Shown piece after piece: positions 1 through 8,660 of a DNA stretch of 34,528 nucleotides. The notes under the pieces were generated by a model. That model ran no database searches, was not told the origin of the DNA, and saw only the letters and a list, made by a program, of their open reading frames with translations. Origin of the DNA: Nocardiopsis sp. MG754419 (GTDB taxonomy: Bacteria; Actinomycetota; Actinomycetes; Streptosporangiales; Streptosporangiaceae); contig NZ_QOCZ01000042.1 of NCBI RefSeq assembly GCF_018207095.1, positions 1 to 34,528 of the forward strand. Direction: 5' to 3'. The translations under genes were made by a program, and so were the position numbers. Within the stretch, counting starts at the first letter, position 1; each line of letters starts with the position of its first letter.

Positions 1-99
1 GCCGCGGGCATGTTGTACATGGTGGCCGCCTCCATGGACCTGCCCGCACGCGCGGCGCACGACGCCTGGGCCGACCGCTTCCTGGCCTCGGGCGCCTGA
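1..99 (+). CDS. C-terminal end of an unidentified protein (partial)
   Basis: The window opens inside a reading frame whose last 32 codons run to a TGA at 97-99. The visible peptide is alanine-rich and probably helical, ending in WADRFLASGA. That would suit the C-terminal helix of a small regulator such as a TetR-type protein, but no diagnostic motif lies inside the window and I do not assign a function. A GC-rich stem-loop follows about 35 bases after the stop, which agrees with this being a true gene end. Confidence 0.5.
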   Translation, partial: AAGMLYMVAASMDLPARAAHDAWADRFLASGA

Positions 100-133
100 T
101 CACCCGTCCCCTCGCCGGGGTCCGCGTACTCGG

Positions 134-159
134 CGTGTCCCGGCGGCCGTCGGGACACG
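134..159 (+). terminator. Stem-loop after the first gene
   Basis: A perfect 9-base inverted repeat (134-142 with 151-159) encloses an 8-base loop, 35 bases after the stop of the gene ending at 99. There is no T-run, as is usual for actinomycete terminators. Confidence 0.5.
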
Positions 160-610
160 ACATCGGTGCCCCCGGGAACCGGAATGCGCACCGGACCGCC
201 ATTCGCCTTTCGCGGCACTGCATGGGTGGAAGTACGTTAACGCGTGCGGAAATGCCACGAGGAACGGTCGTCCCCGGTGAGGGGTCGGTGCGCATGGGTG
301 GAGAGCGGTCCCGGCGCCTTTGTGCGTTGAATCGAGTGGTGGGCGTGCGGTGTTCGGTGGGGTGTTCCCGGTCATGCCGATGCGAGATGCCACGTCGGTT
401 CGGAATGGGAATGTCGACAGTGGATCGGCCGGTCCCGTGCGCCCGACAGGGCCGATCCCTTTTCCGTCTTCCGCGGTGCCGTGACGGATTTCCGGAGGGA
501 CCTTTCCGATAAACGTGCGATGGCCTCGTCGAACGCCGTTTCCGAGAGAACGGCGAGGTCGCCCACCACGATGTGTCGGGTCCTGCCTCGCTCCCGGTCG
601 TGGCGGGAGA

Positions 611-635
611 CGAGACCATGGGCACCATGGTCTCG
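611..635 (-). terminator. Strong stem-loop after the VOC gene
   Basis: A perfect 11-base inverted repeat (611-621 with 625-635) has a 3-base loop and contains CCATGG in each arm. It lies 14 bases past the VOC stop codon, reading on the minus strand. No U-tract follows. Confidence 0.7.
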
Positions 636-648
636 CCGACCGTCACGT

Positions 649-1026
649 TCAGAGCGGGTCGATACGGTCCTTGAGCAGGCAGAACTCGTTGCCCTCGGGG
701 TCGGCGAGGACGTGCCAGCTCTCCTCACCGGTCTGACCGACGTCGGCGCGCACGGCGCCGGCGGACAGGAGACGTTCCAGCTCGGCGTCCCGGTCACGGT
801 CGGTGGGGCTGACGTCGATGTGCAGGGGGAGCAGCCCGTTCCTCGGGTTGTCGCTGCGGCTGAGCACGATCGAGGGCCCCGCTCCGCCGAAGCCCGCGCG
901 CGGACCGATCTCGATGTCGACCTCGTCGCGGTCGAGTTCCACGTAGTCCAGGACCTCGCACCAGAACCGCGCCAGCGTCTCCGGGTCCCGGCAGTTGAGG
1001 ACGAACTCACTTATGCGGCATGCCAT
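649..1026 (-). CDS. VOC (glyoxalase-like) family protein
   Basis: This 125-residue protein has the length and pattern of a small vicinal-oxygen-chelate protein of the glyoxalase_6 type. It opens with ISEFVLNCRDPETLARFW, a typical first strand and helix, and ends with WHVLADPEGNEFCLL, the usual last strand with its PxGNxFCL signature. Such proteins are cytosolic metal-dependent enzymes or binding proteins for drugs and small metabolites, so the substrate cannot be inferred. The ATG is preceded by GAGAAGG at 8-base spacing, which decides the start. It diverges from the alditol oxidase across about 200 bases and is followed by a strong stem-loop, so it is probably monocistronic. Confidence 0.85.
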   Translation of the reverse strand: MACRISEFVLNCRDPETLARFWCEVLDYVELDRDEVDIEIGPRAGFGGAGPSIVLSRSDNPRNGLLPLHIDVSPTDRDRDAELERLLSAGAVRADVGQTGEESWHVLADPEGNEFCLLKDRIDPL

Positions 1027-1232
1027 GGGCGTGACCTTCTCTCGCTGTGGGGACCTGGACCGTCGCGACCGTACAACGGGGAATGCGCGGAGGCGAAGGG
1101 TTTTCCTGGGGCACGTGATCGGGAACGGGGTACGTAGGCGGTGAGCGGGTCGCCGGACACGCTCCGGTCACACGCCCGACCCGAACGCCGGGATCGCTCC
1201 CTTGTGGTGAACCCCTCGCCGTTGGAGGCCTC

Positions 1233-2480
1233 ATGACCGCCTCAGCCGTACCGGTCCGCAACTGGGCCGGGAACCTCACCTACACCAGCCCTCGGATCCA
1301 CCGGCCGACCGACCTCGGCGCCCTCGCCGCGCTGGTGCGGGACACTCCCCGGATCCGGGCCCTCGGCAGTGGACACTCCTTCAACCAGGTCGCCGATTCT
1401 CCGCACGACCTGGTCCGGCTGGACATGCTCCCCCGGGAGGTCCGGATCGACGGAGACACGGTCACCGTCTCCGCGGGCACCCGGTACGCGGACCTCGCCA
1501 TCGAGCTGCATCGACGGGGGTACGCCCTGGGCAACCTGGCCTCCCTGCCGCACATCTCGGTGGCGGGATCCTGCGCCACCGGTACCCACGGTTCGGGTGA
1601 TCGGCAGCGGTGCCTGGCCGCCGCGGTCCGGGGCATCGAGGTGATGGGGTCCGACGGGGAGACGGTGTGGGTGCGTCGTGGCGCCGCCGACTTCCCCGGT
1701 GTGGTGGTCGGGCTCGGTGCGCTGGGCATCGTCACCCGGCTCACCCTGGAGATCGAACCCACCTTCGAGGTCTCCCAGCGGGTGCGGCTCGACGTGCCCC
1801 TGGACGAGGTCACCGCGGACGTCGACGCGATCTTCGGTGCCGCCTACAGCGTCAGTGTCTTCACCGACTGGCGCGGGCCCACCGGGCGGGTCTGGCTCAA
1901 GCACCGCGAGGGCGAGCCCGAGGGCGCGTGGCACGGTGGACGGTCCGCGAGCGTCCCCCAGCACCCGGTGCCGGGGGTCCCGACCGAACCCGCCACCGAA
2001 CAGCTCGGTGTGCCCGGCCCCTGGTGCGAGCGGTTGCCGCACTTCCGTCCCGAACTCCCACCGAGCGCCGGCGCGGAACTGCAGTCCGAGCTCTACCTGC
2101 CGCGCGCGGCGGCCCCGGAGGCCATCGCCGCGTTGCGGGGACTGGGGGAGCGCATCGCCCCTGTGCTGTACGTCGGGGAGGTGCGTACCATGCGCGCCGA
2201 CGACCTGTGGCTGAGCCCCGCGTACGGTCGCGACTCGGTGGCCTTCCACTTCACGTGGCACCGTGACCCGGCGGCGGTGACCCCGGTCCTGCGCGCGGTG
2301 GAGGAACGCCTCGCGCCGTTGGGCGCACGGCCGCACTGGGGCAAGATCACGACCATGGCCCCCGCGGACGTCGTGGGCCTGTTCGAGCGGTCGGGCGACT
2401 TCGCCGGACTGCTGGAGCGCTTCGATCCGGACGGTACGTTCCGCACCCCGTTCGTCGACGCCCACTTCCCGCGGTCCTGA
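1233..2480 (+). CDS. aldO: Alditol oxidase-like FAD-dependent oxidase
   Basis: A 415-residue VAO-type flavoprotein, close to the roughly 418 residues I recall for Streptomyces alditol oxidase. Family knowledge: AldO oxidises xylitol or sorbitol at C1 with oxygen, giving the aldose and H2O2. The N-terminal half is the FAD domain: RALGSGHSF carries His48, matching the histidine that binds FAD covalently, and SCATGTHGSG follows at 113-122. The C-terminal substrate domain keeps the residues matching the AldO active site: Glu316 and Arg318 in GEVRTM, and Lys371 in PHWGK. There is no signal peptide, so it is cytosolic. GGAGG ends 4 bases before the ATG. A related L-gulonolactone or D-arabinonolactone oxidase is the main alternative, but the E-x-R and HWGK pattern favours alditol oxidase. 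Confidence 0.88.
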   Translation: MTASAVPVRNWAGNLTYTSPRIHRPTDLGALAALVRDTPRIRALGSGHSFNQVADSPHDLVRLDMLPREVRIDGDTVTVSAGTRYADLAIELHRRGYALGNLASLPHISVAGSCATGTHGSGDRQRCLAAAVRGIEVMGSDGETVWVRRGAADFPGVVVGLGALGIVTRLTLEIEPTFEVSQRVRLDVPLDEVTADVDAIFGAAYSVSVFTDWRGPTGRVWLKHREGEPEGAWHGGRSASVPQHPVPGVPTEPATEQLGVPGPWCERLPHFRPELPPSAGAELQSELYLPRAAAPEAIAALRGLGERIAPVLYVGEVRTMRADDLWLSPAYGRDSVAFHFTWHRDPAAVTPVLRAVEERLAPLGARPHWGKITTMAPADVVGLFERSGDFAGLLERFDPDGTFRTPFVDAHFPRS

Positions 2481-2518
2481 CGTCGGGTCCGCCGCGGCCG
2501 CGGCCGTGGACGCGATCG

Positions 2519-2551
2519 GGCGCCGGGCGGTACGTCGCCCGTCCCGGCGCC
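2519..2551. terminator. Terminator between converging genes
   Basis: A perfect 9-base inverted repeat (2519-2527 with 2543-2551) has a 15-base spacer that can itself pair partly. It lies in the 82-base gap between the convergent stops at 2480 and 2563, so it could serve both strands. Confidence 0.55.
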
Positions 2552-2562
2552 GGTCGGCGTGC

Positions 2563-4269
2563 TCAGCCCTGGTCGACGCGGAACAGGGTGGTGCTGCCGG
2601 ACACCTCGTTGGCCACCGCCAGCAGCGGCGTTCCGGGCAGGGGCGAGTCCGAGGCGGGGATGAACGCCACCCCCTCCGCGCCCAGGTCACCGGCCTCGCG
2701 GGTACCGGGCTCGCCGGAGAAGTCGCGGTTGTTCAGGTACTGAACGAAGTTCACGTCGTGCGGGTCGGTGACGTCGTAGACCATCACCCCGCCCACGCGT
2801 TCCAGGCCGATGAACGCGTAGGTGTGTCCGCCCACCCGGCCCAGGACGACGTCCTCGGGCTCGGGCCCCTTGTCGTCGCTGCGGGTGTCGAAGGAGTTCT
2901 CGCGGTGGTTGGAGTTGAAGAAGTCCGGATCGGTCTCGGCGATGATCCGCTCGAAATCGGAACCGGAGTCGAAAAGCTGCTCACCATCGGTGGTGAAGAT
3001 CGAGAAGGACCGACCGCCGAAGGCGTGGACCTCCTCGTAGCAGGATCCGTCCTCGCGCAACCCGTCGGCGGAGGTGACCGTGAGCCGCCCCATGTTGTGG
3101 TCGGCCAGCAGTTCGTCCACGGTGGAGATCCCCTGGTCGTTGTCGTCCAGGAACGCCTTCAGGCGCGGGGCGTCCTCGCACAGGGGCGTCTCCGCCGCCA
3201 GGTGCTTGAGCCGCGTCTCCTCGGAGTACCCGTCCCCACCGCGCGCGTCACCCTCGTTGGCGGTGACCAGAAGGGTCTGTCCGCGCCACCGGTAGGAGTC
3301 GAACCCGTCGGGCTGGTACATGCCGAGCACCGGCCACGAGGCGATGTCGATCGCCTCGTCACGGTCGGAGACGTCCAGTTCGTTGCCGGGCTCCAGGTGG
3401 TCCTTGGTGCCGAACGGAACGATGTCGGTGAACTCCCCGGCGCGCAGGTCCAGCACGGCGAAGGCGTTGGCCTCCTGGAGCACCACGTGGGCGCTGTACG
3501 CCGTGTCCGCCACGATGTACTCGGGCTCCAGGTTGCGGGCCACCCGCCCCGGGGTCCCGGGCTCGTCGGTGGACAGATCGGGTCCGAACACGCGCACGTC
3601 GGGGTGGAGTTCGCGGCCCTCGTCCCAGGCGCGGAAGTCGGCGGTGCGCACGTCGTCCTGGGTGAGGGCGGGGGGCCTGCGGCTCACCTTGACCATGCTC
3701 ACCGAACCCTCGGGGTCGACCGTGTGGTCGTCGTTCGGTTCGCCCTCGTTGGCGACCAGCAGGTGGCGCCCGTCGGGGGTGAAGGTGAGCATGTCCGGCA
3801 GGGCGCCCACCCGGAGGGCGTTCACCGCGCGCCCCTCCGTGTCGAAGAGGACCGCCCAGCCGTCGTCGGTGCGGTCCGCTGCCTCCACGGCGACCGCCAC
3901 GACGTCGCCGTGGACCGCCACCGAGTTGGCGACGCCGCCCTCCTCCACCACGGAGCCGTCCGCCGCGCGGACCCCCGCCGTCTCCAGGTCGAGGAGCTTC
4001 TCCGGACGCTCGGGGTCGGACACGTCCAGCACCTCGACCGTGGCGGCGGCCGCGTTGACCACGAACAGGCGCTGGGTGCGCGGGTCGTGGGCGACGATCT
4101 CGGCGCCCGAGACGTCGAACAGGTCGGTGTGGTAGGTGCCGAGGGCGGAGAGCGCGATCGCCCCGGTCGCCTCGGGCGCACCGAAGGAGGGTGCCTCGTC
4201 GGCGTGGACGGGGACGGCCGTGGTGAGGCCCAGGGCCAACAGGGCCGACGCGGTCAGGGCGGTGCGCAT
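2563..4269 (-). CDS. Secreted choice-of-anchor I family beta-propeller protein
   Basis: A 568-residue exported protein. Residues 1-23 are a signal peptide, with a short charged start, a hydrophobic Leu/Ala core and likely cleavage after VHA. The rest is a repeated beta-propeller pattern: VEVLDVSDPERPEKL at about 78-92, LLVANEGEPNDDH, and near the C-terminus VMVYDVTDP and LLAVANEVSGSTTLF. These are typical of the choice-of-anchor I family, LVIVD/YVTN-like propellers often found beside secreted phosphatases and nucleases. No C-terminal anchor is visible, since the protein ends soon after the last blade, so it is probably released. Its biochemical activity is unknown. GGGAAG lies a few bases before the ATG. 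It is separate from the helicase upstream by 112 bases with no clear terminator. Confidence 0.85.
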   Translation of the reverse strand: MRTALTASALLALGLTTAVPVHADEAPSFGAPEATGAIALSALGTYHTDLFDVSGAEIVAHDPRTQRLFVVNAAAATVEVLDVSDPERPEKLLDLETAGVRAADGSVVEEGGVANSVAVHGDVVAVAVEAADRTDDGWAVLFDTEGRAVNALRVGALPDMLTFTPDGRHLLVANEGEPNDDHTVDPEGSVSMVKVSRRPPALTQDDVRTADFRAWDEGRELHPDVRVFGPDLSTDEPGTPGRVARNLEPEYIVADTAYSAHVVLQEANAFAVLDLRAGEFTDIVPFGTKDHLEPGNELDVSDRDEAIDIASWPVLGMYQPDGFDSYRWRGQTLLVTANEGDARGGDGYSEETRLKHLAAETPLCEDAPRLKAFLDDNDQGISTVDELLADHNMGRLTVTSADGLREDGSCYEEVHAFGGRSFSIFTTDGEQLFDSGSDFERIIAETDPDFFNSNHRENSFDTRSDDKGPEPEDVVLGRVGGHTYAFIGLERVGGVMVYDVTDPHDVNFVQYLNNRDFSGEPGTREAGDLGAEGVAFIPASDSPLPGTPLLAVANEVSGSTTLFRVDQG

Positions 4270-4381
4270 GATGCTTCCCGGAGGTTCGGGGGAGTGGGAC
4301 CCGCCAAGCCGACCACGTGGGGGAGAGGCCGGGCCGAACTTCCGGTGACCCCGGGATGAAGCCCTGGGACACGGGGCGCGG

Positions 4382-7156
4382 TCACTCCCAGGCCAGACGG
4401 CGCGCGGTGGACACCTCCAGCGGTGCGCTGCCCTGGTGCGCGGACAGCAGGTGCCGCCCCGCCTCGGTGCGGGTGTGGACCACTTCGCCCAGGGACACCC
4501 ACCGGTTCCACGCCCGTTCGAACGCGAGCGCGCCCCGCTTGTTGCGGGCCAGGGCCGACGGTACCGCGTGCAGGACCGTCACCGTGGGGTCCTCCCGCGT
4601 CCCCTCCGGACGGGTGGCCAGGTCGTGGCGGGCGATGAGGTAGCGCAGGTCGCCGACCAGGGGTCCGAGCACCTCGTCCAGGGACTCCGTGAACAGCTCC
4701 GCCGCGCCCGGATCGGTGAGGGTGAAGCGGTACACCCCGTCGGTGTCCACGTGGACGCGGATTCCTTCCGCGCCGGTGTCGGAGAGCCCCACCGAGCGCA
4801 GCGCCTCGGCGACCGCGCACGCGTACCGGGAGGTGTCCACCGGACGTCGGGCCAGGGAGCGCAGGCGCTCGGCCTCGCGTCGGGCCCGGACGAGCGCGCG
4901 CCACCAGTACGCCGCCGCCACCGCGCCGAGACCGAGGCCGAGCACGAGCAGCGACGGCACGAAGGACGCCGCCACCAGGGACACCGCCGCGAGGGCGGAC
5001 CACGCCCACACGGGGACCAGGTCCCCTCCCCTGGGCAGGCGCGGTGGTGCGGGTTCGATGCCCTGGCCGCCCACCAGCACCTCCGGCGGCCCGGGCAGGG
5101 CCACGTCCACACCGACCTCCGAGAGCTCCACCGGCCCCTGGCGTCTCTCGTACACCCGTAGCGTGGGCAGAAGGGTGTCCTCGTAGCCGGTCCCGAGCCG
5201 CCACCGGGCCCGGGTGCCCTCCCGGTCGGCGGCCCGCTCCCACATGCGCCGATGGAGTGGTGCCACCGCTGTGGGCGGTTCGTAGGGCGACAGTTCCGGG
5301 TCGACGTGCGCGACCCCGCTCATCACCTCGCCGTCGGCGCCCACCCCCAGGTAGCCCTCGTGCTTGCGCACGAACCGGTCCCAGTCGGCCGCCCCGCGCG
5401 GGTGCTCGTGGCTCACGCACACGACCGTCCAGGTGTGCGCGACCTTCTCCGGCCAGTCCGGGTCCAGGCGCAGCGCCCGCCCGCGGCTCTGCACCACCGC
5501 CGTGGGGGTGGTGGCCGTGGTCAGGTCCACCACCGTGTTGACGCCGCGCGCGTCCCACCCTTCCCCGAGCAGGGCGCGCGTGCCCACCAGGACCTGGGAT
5601 CGGCCGCTCTCCAGGAAGCGGGTCACGACCCCCACCCAGGTGCGCGAGGTCCAGGAGCCCTCCACCACGTGCAGCCCGTCGACCTCGCGGACGGAGAGGT
5701 CGGCCCGGGGCGCCTCGGCGCGGGCGAAGTCCAGAAGAGCCGCCGCGGTGCCCGCCCCGGCCGCGACGGTCCGGCCCGTGACCAGAACCGGATCCAGGTC
5801 GCGGGTCCGCGGGTCCTCGGTCAGCCGCACCACCTGGAGCCAGGCCGAACCGGCGTCGTCGGGGAGCACTCCGCGCAGCGCCGCGGGCGCGCGGGCGGAG
5901 GCGCGTTCGTGGTCGCACAGCACCAGGGCGCGCAGGCGCGCCCCGACGGCGTCCCGTTCCGCGGCCAGGATGTCCACCGTGGCGAGGGACTTGGCGGCGC
6001 TGCGGGCCAGTACCCGGTCCACCGGGGAGGCGCCCCTGCGGATACCGCGACGGGTGAGGTGGTGGCCCACCGACGGCAGAGCGGCACGGATGCGCTCACG
6101 GGCCTCCTGGTCGCGCGGGGAATCGGGGTCCAGGCACCGGCGGGCATAGTCGCCGATCAGCGCGGTCCAGTCCGTCGCGCGAGGCGGGTGCCGGTGCCGT
6201 TCGTCGACGCGGGCGCCGTCCGGTCGGGCGATGAGCCCCTGGTGGTGCAGGCGCAGCACGGCGTCGGCGAGCGCGGGGTCCTGGGTGGCCAGGGCGCCCC
6301 AGCCCAACCGTCCGCCCTCGGCGGTGTCCCGGGAGACGAAGCGGGCGTCCAACCAGGGCAGGAAGTCGGTGCTCGCGAACCCGGGTTCGAGCAGTTCGGT
6401 GCACATCGCGGCGAACCGGCCGCCCTGACCGGCGAGGTACTCGTGTTCGGTGAGGGTGGGTTCGGTGACGTACACGAGTTCGGCGAAGGGCGCCAGGTAG
6501 CCGTCACGGACCAGGGCCGGGAGGGAGGCGCCGGTGACGGGTGCGCCGAACAGCCGGTCCACGAGGTCGTGTTCGGCGCCGGTGAGGCTTCCGGCCGGGG
6601 TTCCGGTCAGCCCGATGACGTGGGCGTCGGGAAGGTCGTCGAGGATCTCCGCGAGCAGACGTCCCCAGACCTGCAACAGGTGGTGACACTCGTCCAGCAG
6701 CAGGGTGAGCGGGCCGGCGTCGTGCAGGGCCCGAACCAGGGCCTGACCGTTGGGGTGCAGCCGGTCGCGGACGGGGGTGGCCGAGTGGCCCTCCTCGTCG
6801 GTCTCGGCGTCGGGGTCGAAGACCGCCAGGGACTGGTAGGTGAGCACGTTGACGGCGTCTCCGAGCCCGCGATCACCCCCGGCCCCGCAATCGTCGGTCC
6901 GATCGAAGGCCTCCCAGTGGCGGATCCACTGCCCCTGGATGGCCGTGTTGGGCGCCAGGACGACGGTCCTGCGACGCAGGCGCCGGGCCGCTTCCAGCCC
7001 GACCAGGGTCTTACCGGACCCCGGTGGGAGGACGATCCAGGTGCGTCGGTCGCCCTGCTCCCAGCGTCGGTCCAGTTCACCGAGCGCCGCGAGCTGGTAG
7101 GGGCGCAGCGCCCCCGGCCAGGACACGCCCGCCATCGCCACCGCTGTTTCGGACAT
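4382..7156 (-). CDS. SF2 DEAD/DEAH-type helicase with a predicted membrane hairpin
   Basis: A 924-residue superfamily 2 helicase or translocase. Motif I is PPGSGKT (44-50), motif II is DECH (155-158), motif III is GLTGT (182-186), and motifs V-VI are VGTRALLGEGWD (524-535) and QSRGRALRLD (556-565). The arrangement resembles the DEAD/DEAH helicases used as restriction or phage-defence motors. Residues 713-752 then form two adjacent hydrophobic stretches, followed by an Arg-rich segment and a soluble C-terminal domain of about 160 residues that I do not recognise. This predicts a helicase held at the inner face of the membrane. No nuclease, methylase or other defence gene lies next to it. The frame stays open upstream to 8245, but the N-terminus resembles a helicase only from MSETAVAMAG; the longer version would overlap the efflux gene. 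A G-rich run precedes this ATG. Confidence 0.85.
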   Translation of the reverse strand: MSETAVAMAGVSWPGALRPYQLAALGELDRRWEQGDRRTWIVLPPGSGKTLVGLEAARRLRRRTVVLAPNTAIQGQWIRHWEAFDRTDDCGAGGDRGLGDAVNVLTYQSLAVFDPDAETDEEGHSATPVRDRLHPNGQALVRALHDAGPLTLLLDECHHLLQVWGRLLAEILDDLPDAHVIGLTGTPAGSLTGAEHDLVDRLFGAPVTGASLPALVRDGYLAPFAELVYVTEPTLTEHEYLAGQGGRFAAMCTELLEPGFASTDFLPWLDARFVSRDTAEGGRLGWGALATQDPALADAVLRLHHQGLIARPDGARVDERHRHPPRATDWTALIGDYARRCLDPDSPRDQEARERIRAALPSVGHHLTRRGIRRGASPVDRVLARSAAKSLATVDILAAERDAVGARLRALVLCDHERASARAPAALRGVLPDDAGSAWLQVVRLTEDPRTRDLDPVLVTGRTVAAGAGTAAALLDFARAEAPRADLSVREVDGLHVVEGSWTSRTWVGVVTRFLESGRSQVLVGTRALLGEGWDARGVNTVVDLTTATTPTAVVQSRGRALRLDPDWPEKVAHTWTVVCVSHEHPRGAADWDRFVRKHEGYLGVGADGEVMSGVAHVDPELSPYEPPTAVAPLHRRMWERAADREGTRARWRLGTGYEDTLLPTLRVYERRQGPVELSEVGVDVALPGPPEVLVGGQGIEPAPPRLPRGGDLVPVWAWSALAAVSLVAASFVPSLLVLGLGLGAVAAAYWWRALVRARREAERLRSLARRPVDTSRYACAVAEALRSVGLSDTGAEGIRVHVDTDGVYRFTLTDPGAAELFTESLDEVLGPLVGDLRYLIARHDLATRPEGTREDPTVTVLHAVPSALARNKRGALAFERAWNRWVSLGEVVHTRTEAGRHLLSAHQGSAPLEVSTARRLAWE

Positions 7157-7178
7157 CCCCCCAGAGTAGGCGGGGGTA

Positions 7179-7202
7179 GCCCCGAACCCGGCGGTTCGGG
7201 GC
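7179..7202 (-). terminator. Terminator after the efflux gene
   Basis: A perfect 9-base inverted repeat (7179-7187 with 7194-7202) has a 6-base loop. It lies 50 bases past the stop of the efflux gene on the minus strand and just before the helicase start, so the two genes are probably transcribed separately. Confidence 0.65.
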
Positions 7203-7251
7203 CGGTGACGACCCGCTCCCCGCGCGGTTCTTCGGGGCGTGCGCTCCCCGC

Positions 7252-8526
7252 TCAGACGGCCGGGGCCGGTGCGCGCCGCGCGGCGTACAGGAACACCGCC
7301 AGCGCGCCCACGGCCGTCAGCAGCATCACCGTGGCCATGCTGCCCAGGGTGGCGGTGCCGGTCAGGCCGGCGGTCGCGGCCAGTCCCGAACCCACCGCGA
7401 ACTGGAGCGTGCCCAGTAGCGCCGAACTCGTGCCGGCGATCTCCGCCGGCTGCCCCGACAGCGCCATCGCCGTGGCGTTGGGCGAGATCAGCCCGGTGAA
7501 GAGCATCATCACGAACAGGGCCGCGGTGACGTTGACCAGGTCGGCCCGACCGGACGCGGCCAACAGCACCATGACCAGCACCGAGGCGATGGCGCCCACC
7601 AGGCCCACGGCCAGCCTGCGCCGCAGTTCCATCCGCCGGATCAGGGCCACGTTGACCTGGTTGCCGAGGATCATCCCGAGCGTGGTCACGCCGAACACCA
7701 GGCTGAACTGCTGGGCGGTGGCGTCGAACTGGTTCTGGGACACGAACGAGAACGCCGAGATGTAGGTGAAGCTCATCCCGAAGCTCAGTGCCAGCACCGC
7801 GGTCGGTGCCATGAACCCGGGGTCCCGTAGCAGCCGGAGGAAGGTCCCGGCGAGCACACGCGGGTCCTGTCTGCTGCGTCGCTCCTCGGGCAGGCTCTCC
7901 GGAAGGACCGTGTACACCAGCGCGAACGTGGCGGCCCCGGCCAGTCCCAGTGCTCCGAAGATCAGCTGCCAGGGGCCCAGGTACAGCAGCTGGCCGCCCA
8001 GCAGCGGTCCGAGCATGGGCGCCAGGCCGGTGATGAGCATCAACCGGGAGAAGAAGGTGGCGGCGGTGTCGCCGTGGAACACGTCCCGGACCACGGCGCG
8101 GGAGACCACCAGCCCGGCCGCCGCGGCCAGCCCCTGGAGGAAGCGCAGGACCATGAAGGTCTCGGCCGAGTCCACGAACATGATCGCGAAGGTCACCACG
8201 GTGAAGACGCCGGTGCCCACGAGCAAGGGCAGTCGTCGGCCCCAACGGTCACTGAGCGGGCCGGCCACCAGTTGGCCCAGGGCCAGACCGGCCATCACGG
8301 CGGTCAGGGTCAGCTTCACCCGGGACTCGCTCGACCCCAGGTCCCCGGCGATCTCCGGGAGCGCCGGCAGGTAGAGGTCGGTGGCGAGCGGTCCGATCGC
8401 GGACAGGGCGGCGAGGACGAGGACGAGCAGGACGGCCGGCCGCTTCGGGGCCGCGACCGAGGTGTCCGGCGCACTGACGGGTGTCGTGTCGGGGCGCGCG
8501 TTCGGGCGCACGGCAGTGAGGCTCAC
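7252..8526 (-). CDS. Bcr/CflA-type MFS multidrug efflux transporter
   Basis: A 424-residue membrane protein with about twelve hydrophobic helices. GPLATDLYLPALPEI (45-59) in helix 1 is the hallmark of the drug:H+ antiporter-1 Bcr/CflA group, and GPLSDRWGRR (89-98) is MFS motif A in the loop after helix 2. Family members export chloramphenicol, bicyclomycin, sulphonamides or cysteine; the substrate here is unknown. The frame is open to 8760, but the extra residues are charged and unlike the family. The GTG at 8526 has GGAGAG 5 bases upstream, so I use it. The start overlaps the stop of a small upstream ORF (8523-8660), and two hairpins lie in the leader, which suggests translation-dependent control. 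Confidence 0.88.
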   Translation of the reverse strand: MSLTAVRPNARPDTTPVSAPDTSVAAPKRPAVLLVLVLAALSAIGPLATDLYLPALPEIAGDLGSSESRVKLTLTAVMAGLALGQLVAGPLSDRWGRRLPLLVGTGVFTVVTFAIMFVDSAETFMVLRFLQGLAAAAGLVVSRAVVRDVFHGDTAATFFSRLMLITGLAPMLGPLLGGQLLYLGPWQLIFGALGLAGAATFALVYTVLPESLPEERRSRQDPRVLAGTFLRLLRDPGFMAPTAVLALSFGMSFTYISAFSFVSQNQFDATAQQFSLVFGVTTLGMILGNQVNVALIRRMELRRRLAVGLVGAIASVLVMVLLAASGRADLVNVTAALFVMMLFTGLISPNATAMALSGQPAEIAGTSSALLGTLQFAVGSGLAATAGLTGTATLGSMATVMLLTAVGALAVFLYAARRAPAPAV

Positions 8527-8660
8527 GAGCTCTCCAAGACGGAACAGAGAAAGGTACAGGGCAACCCGGGGGTTGTGGGTCGGCGCCGTGAGCCACCTTC
8601 GGGTGGGGCACCTGGAACGTGTCCTTCGTGGGGACACGTCCGCTTGCAACGGATGTCCAT
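8523..8660 (-). CDS. Possible leader ORF upstream of the efflux pump
   Basis: A 45-codon frame begins with ATG at 8658-8660 (MDIRCKRTCP) and ends with a TGA sharing two bases with the GTG of the efflux gene. The peptide is cysteine- and proline-rich and matches no family I know. No convincing ribosome site precedes this ATG, and a longer version starting with GTG at 8708 is possible. The overlap suits translational coupling or a leader peptide for antibiotic-sensing attenuation, but the frame may be chance. Confidence 0.25.
   Translation of the reverse strand: MDIRCKRTCPHEGHVPGAPPEGGSRRRPTTPGLPCTFLCSVLESS
8593..8639 (-). promoter_or_regulatory. Two stem-loops in the efflux-gene leader
   Basis: Hairpin A has an 8-base perfect stem (8617-8624 with 8632-8639) and a 7-base loop. 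Hairpin B has a 5-base stem (8593-8597 with 8602-8606) and a 4-base loop. Both lie 65-115 bases upstream of the efflux GTG, inside the candidate leader ORF. Drug-pump leaders in actinomycetes often carry ribosome-controlled attenuators, so this is a plausible one; the pairing is seen, the function is inferred. Confidence 0.35.

Larger units (their letters stand above)
100..648. other. Gene-free stretch between the first gene and the VOC gene
   Basis: The reading frames here have no recognisable protein features and no convincing start context. The stretch holds two stem-loops (134-159 and 611-635), each sitting just past the end of a flanking gene. In the remaining bases, about 160-610, I see nothing I can name. 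Confidence 0.5.

Noticed and set aside
2506-4359. 617-codon plus-strand frame opposite the choice-of-anchor I gene
   Set aside because: It lies antisense to a protein with a signal peptide and clear family motifs; its own product is Val/Gly/His-rich without motifs, a common by-product of high GC.
5252-7765. 837-codon plus-strand frame opposite the helicase and efflux genes
   Set aside because: Antisense to two genes with intact motifs and without any recognisable domain.
7157-8245. N-terminal extension of the helicase frame by 363 codons
   Set aside because: The extra part is antisense-like noise overlapping the efflux gene in another frame; helicase features begin at 7156.
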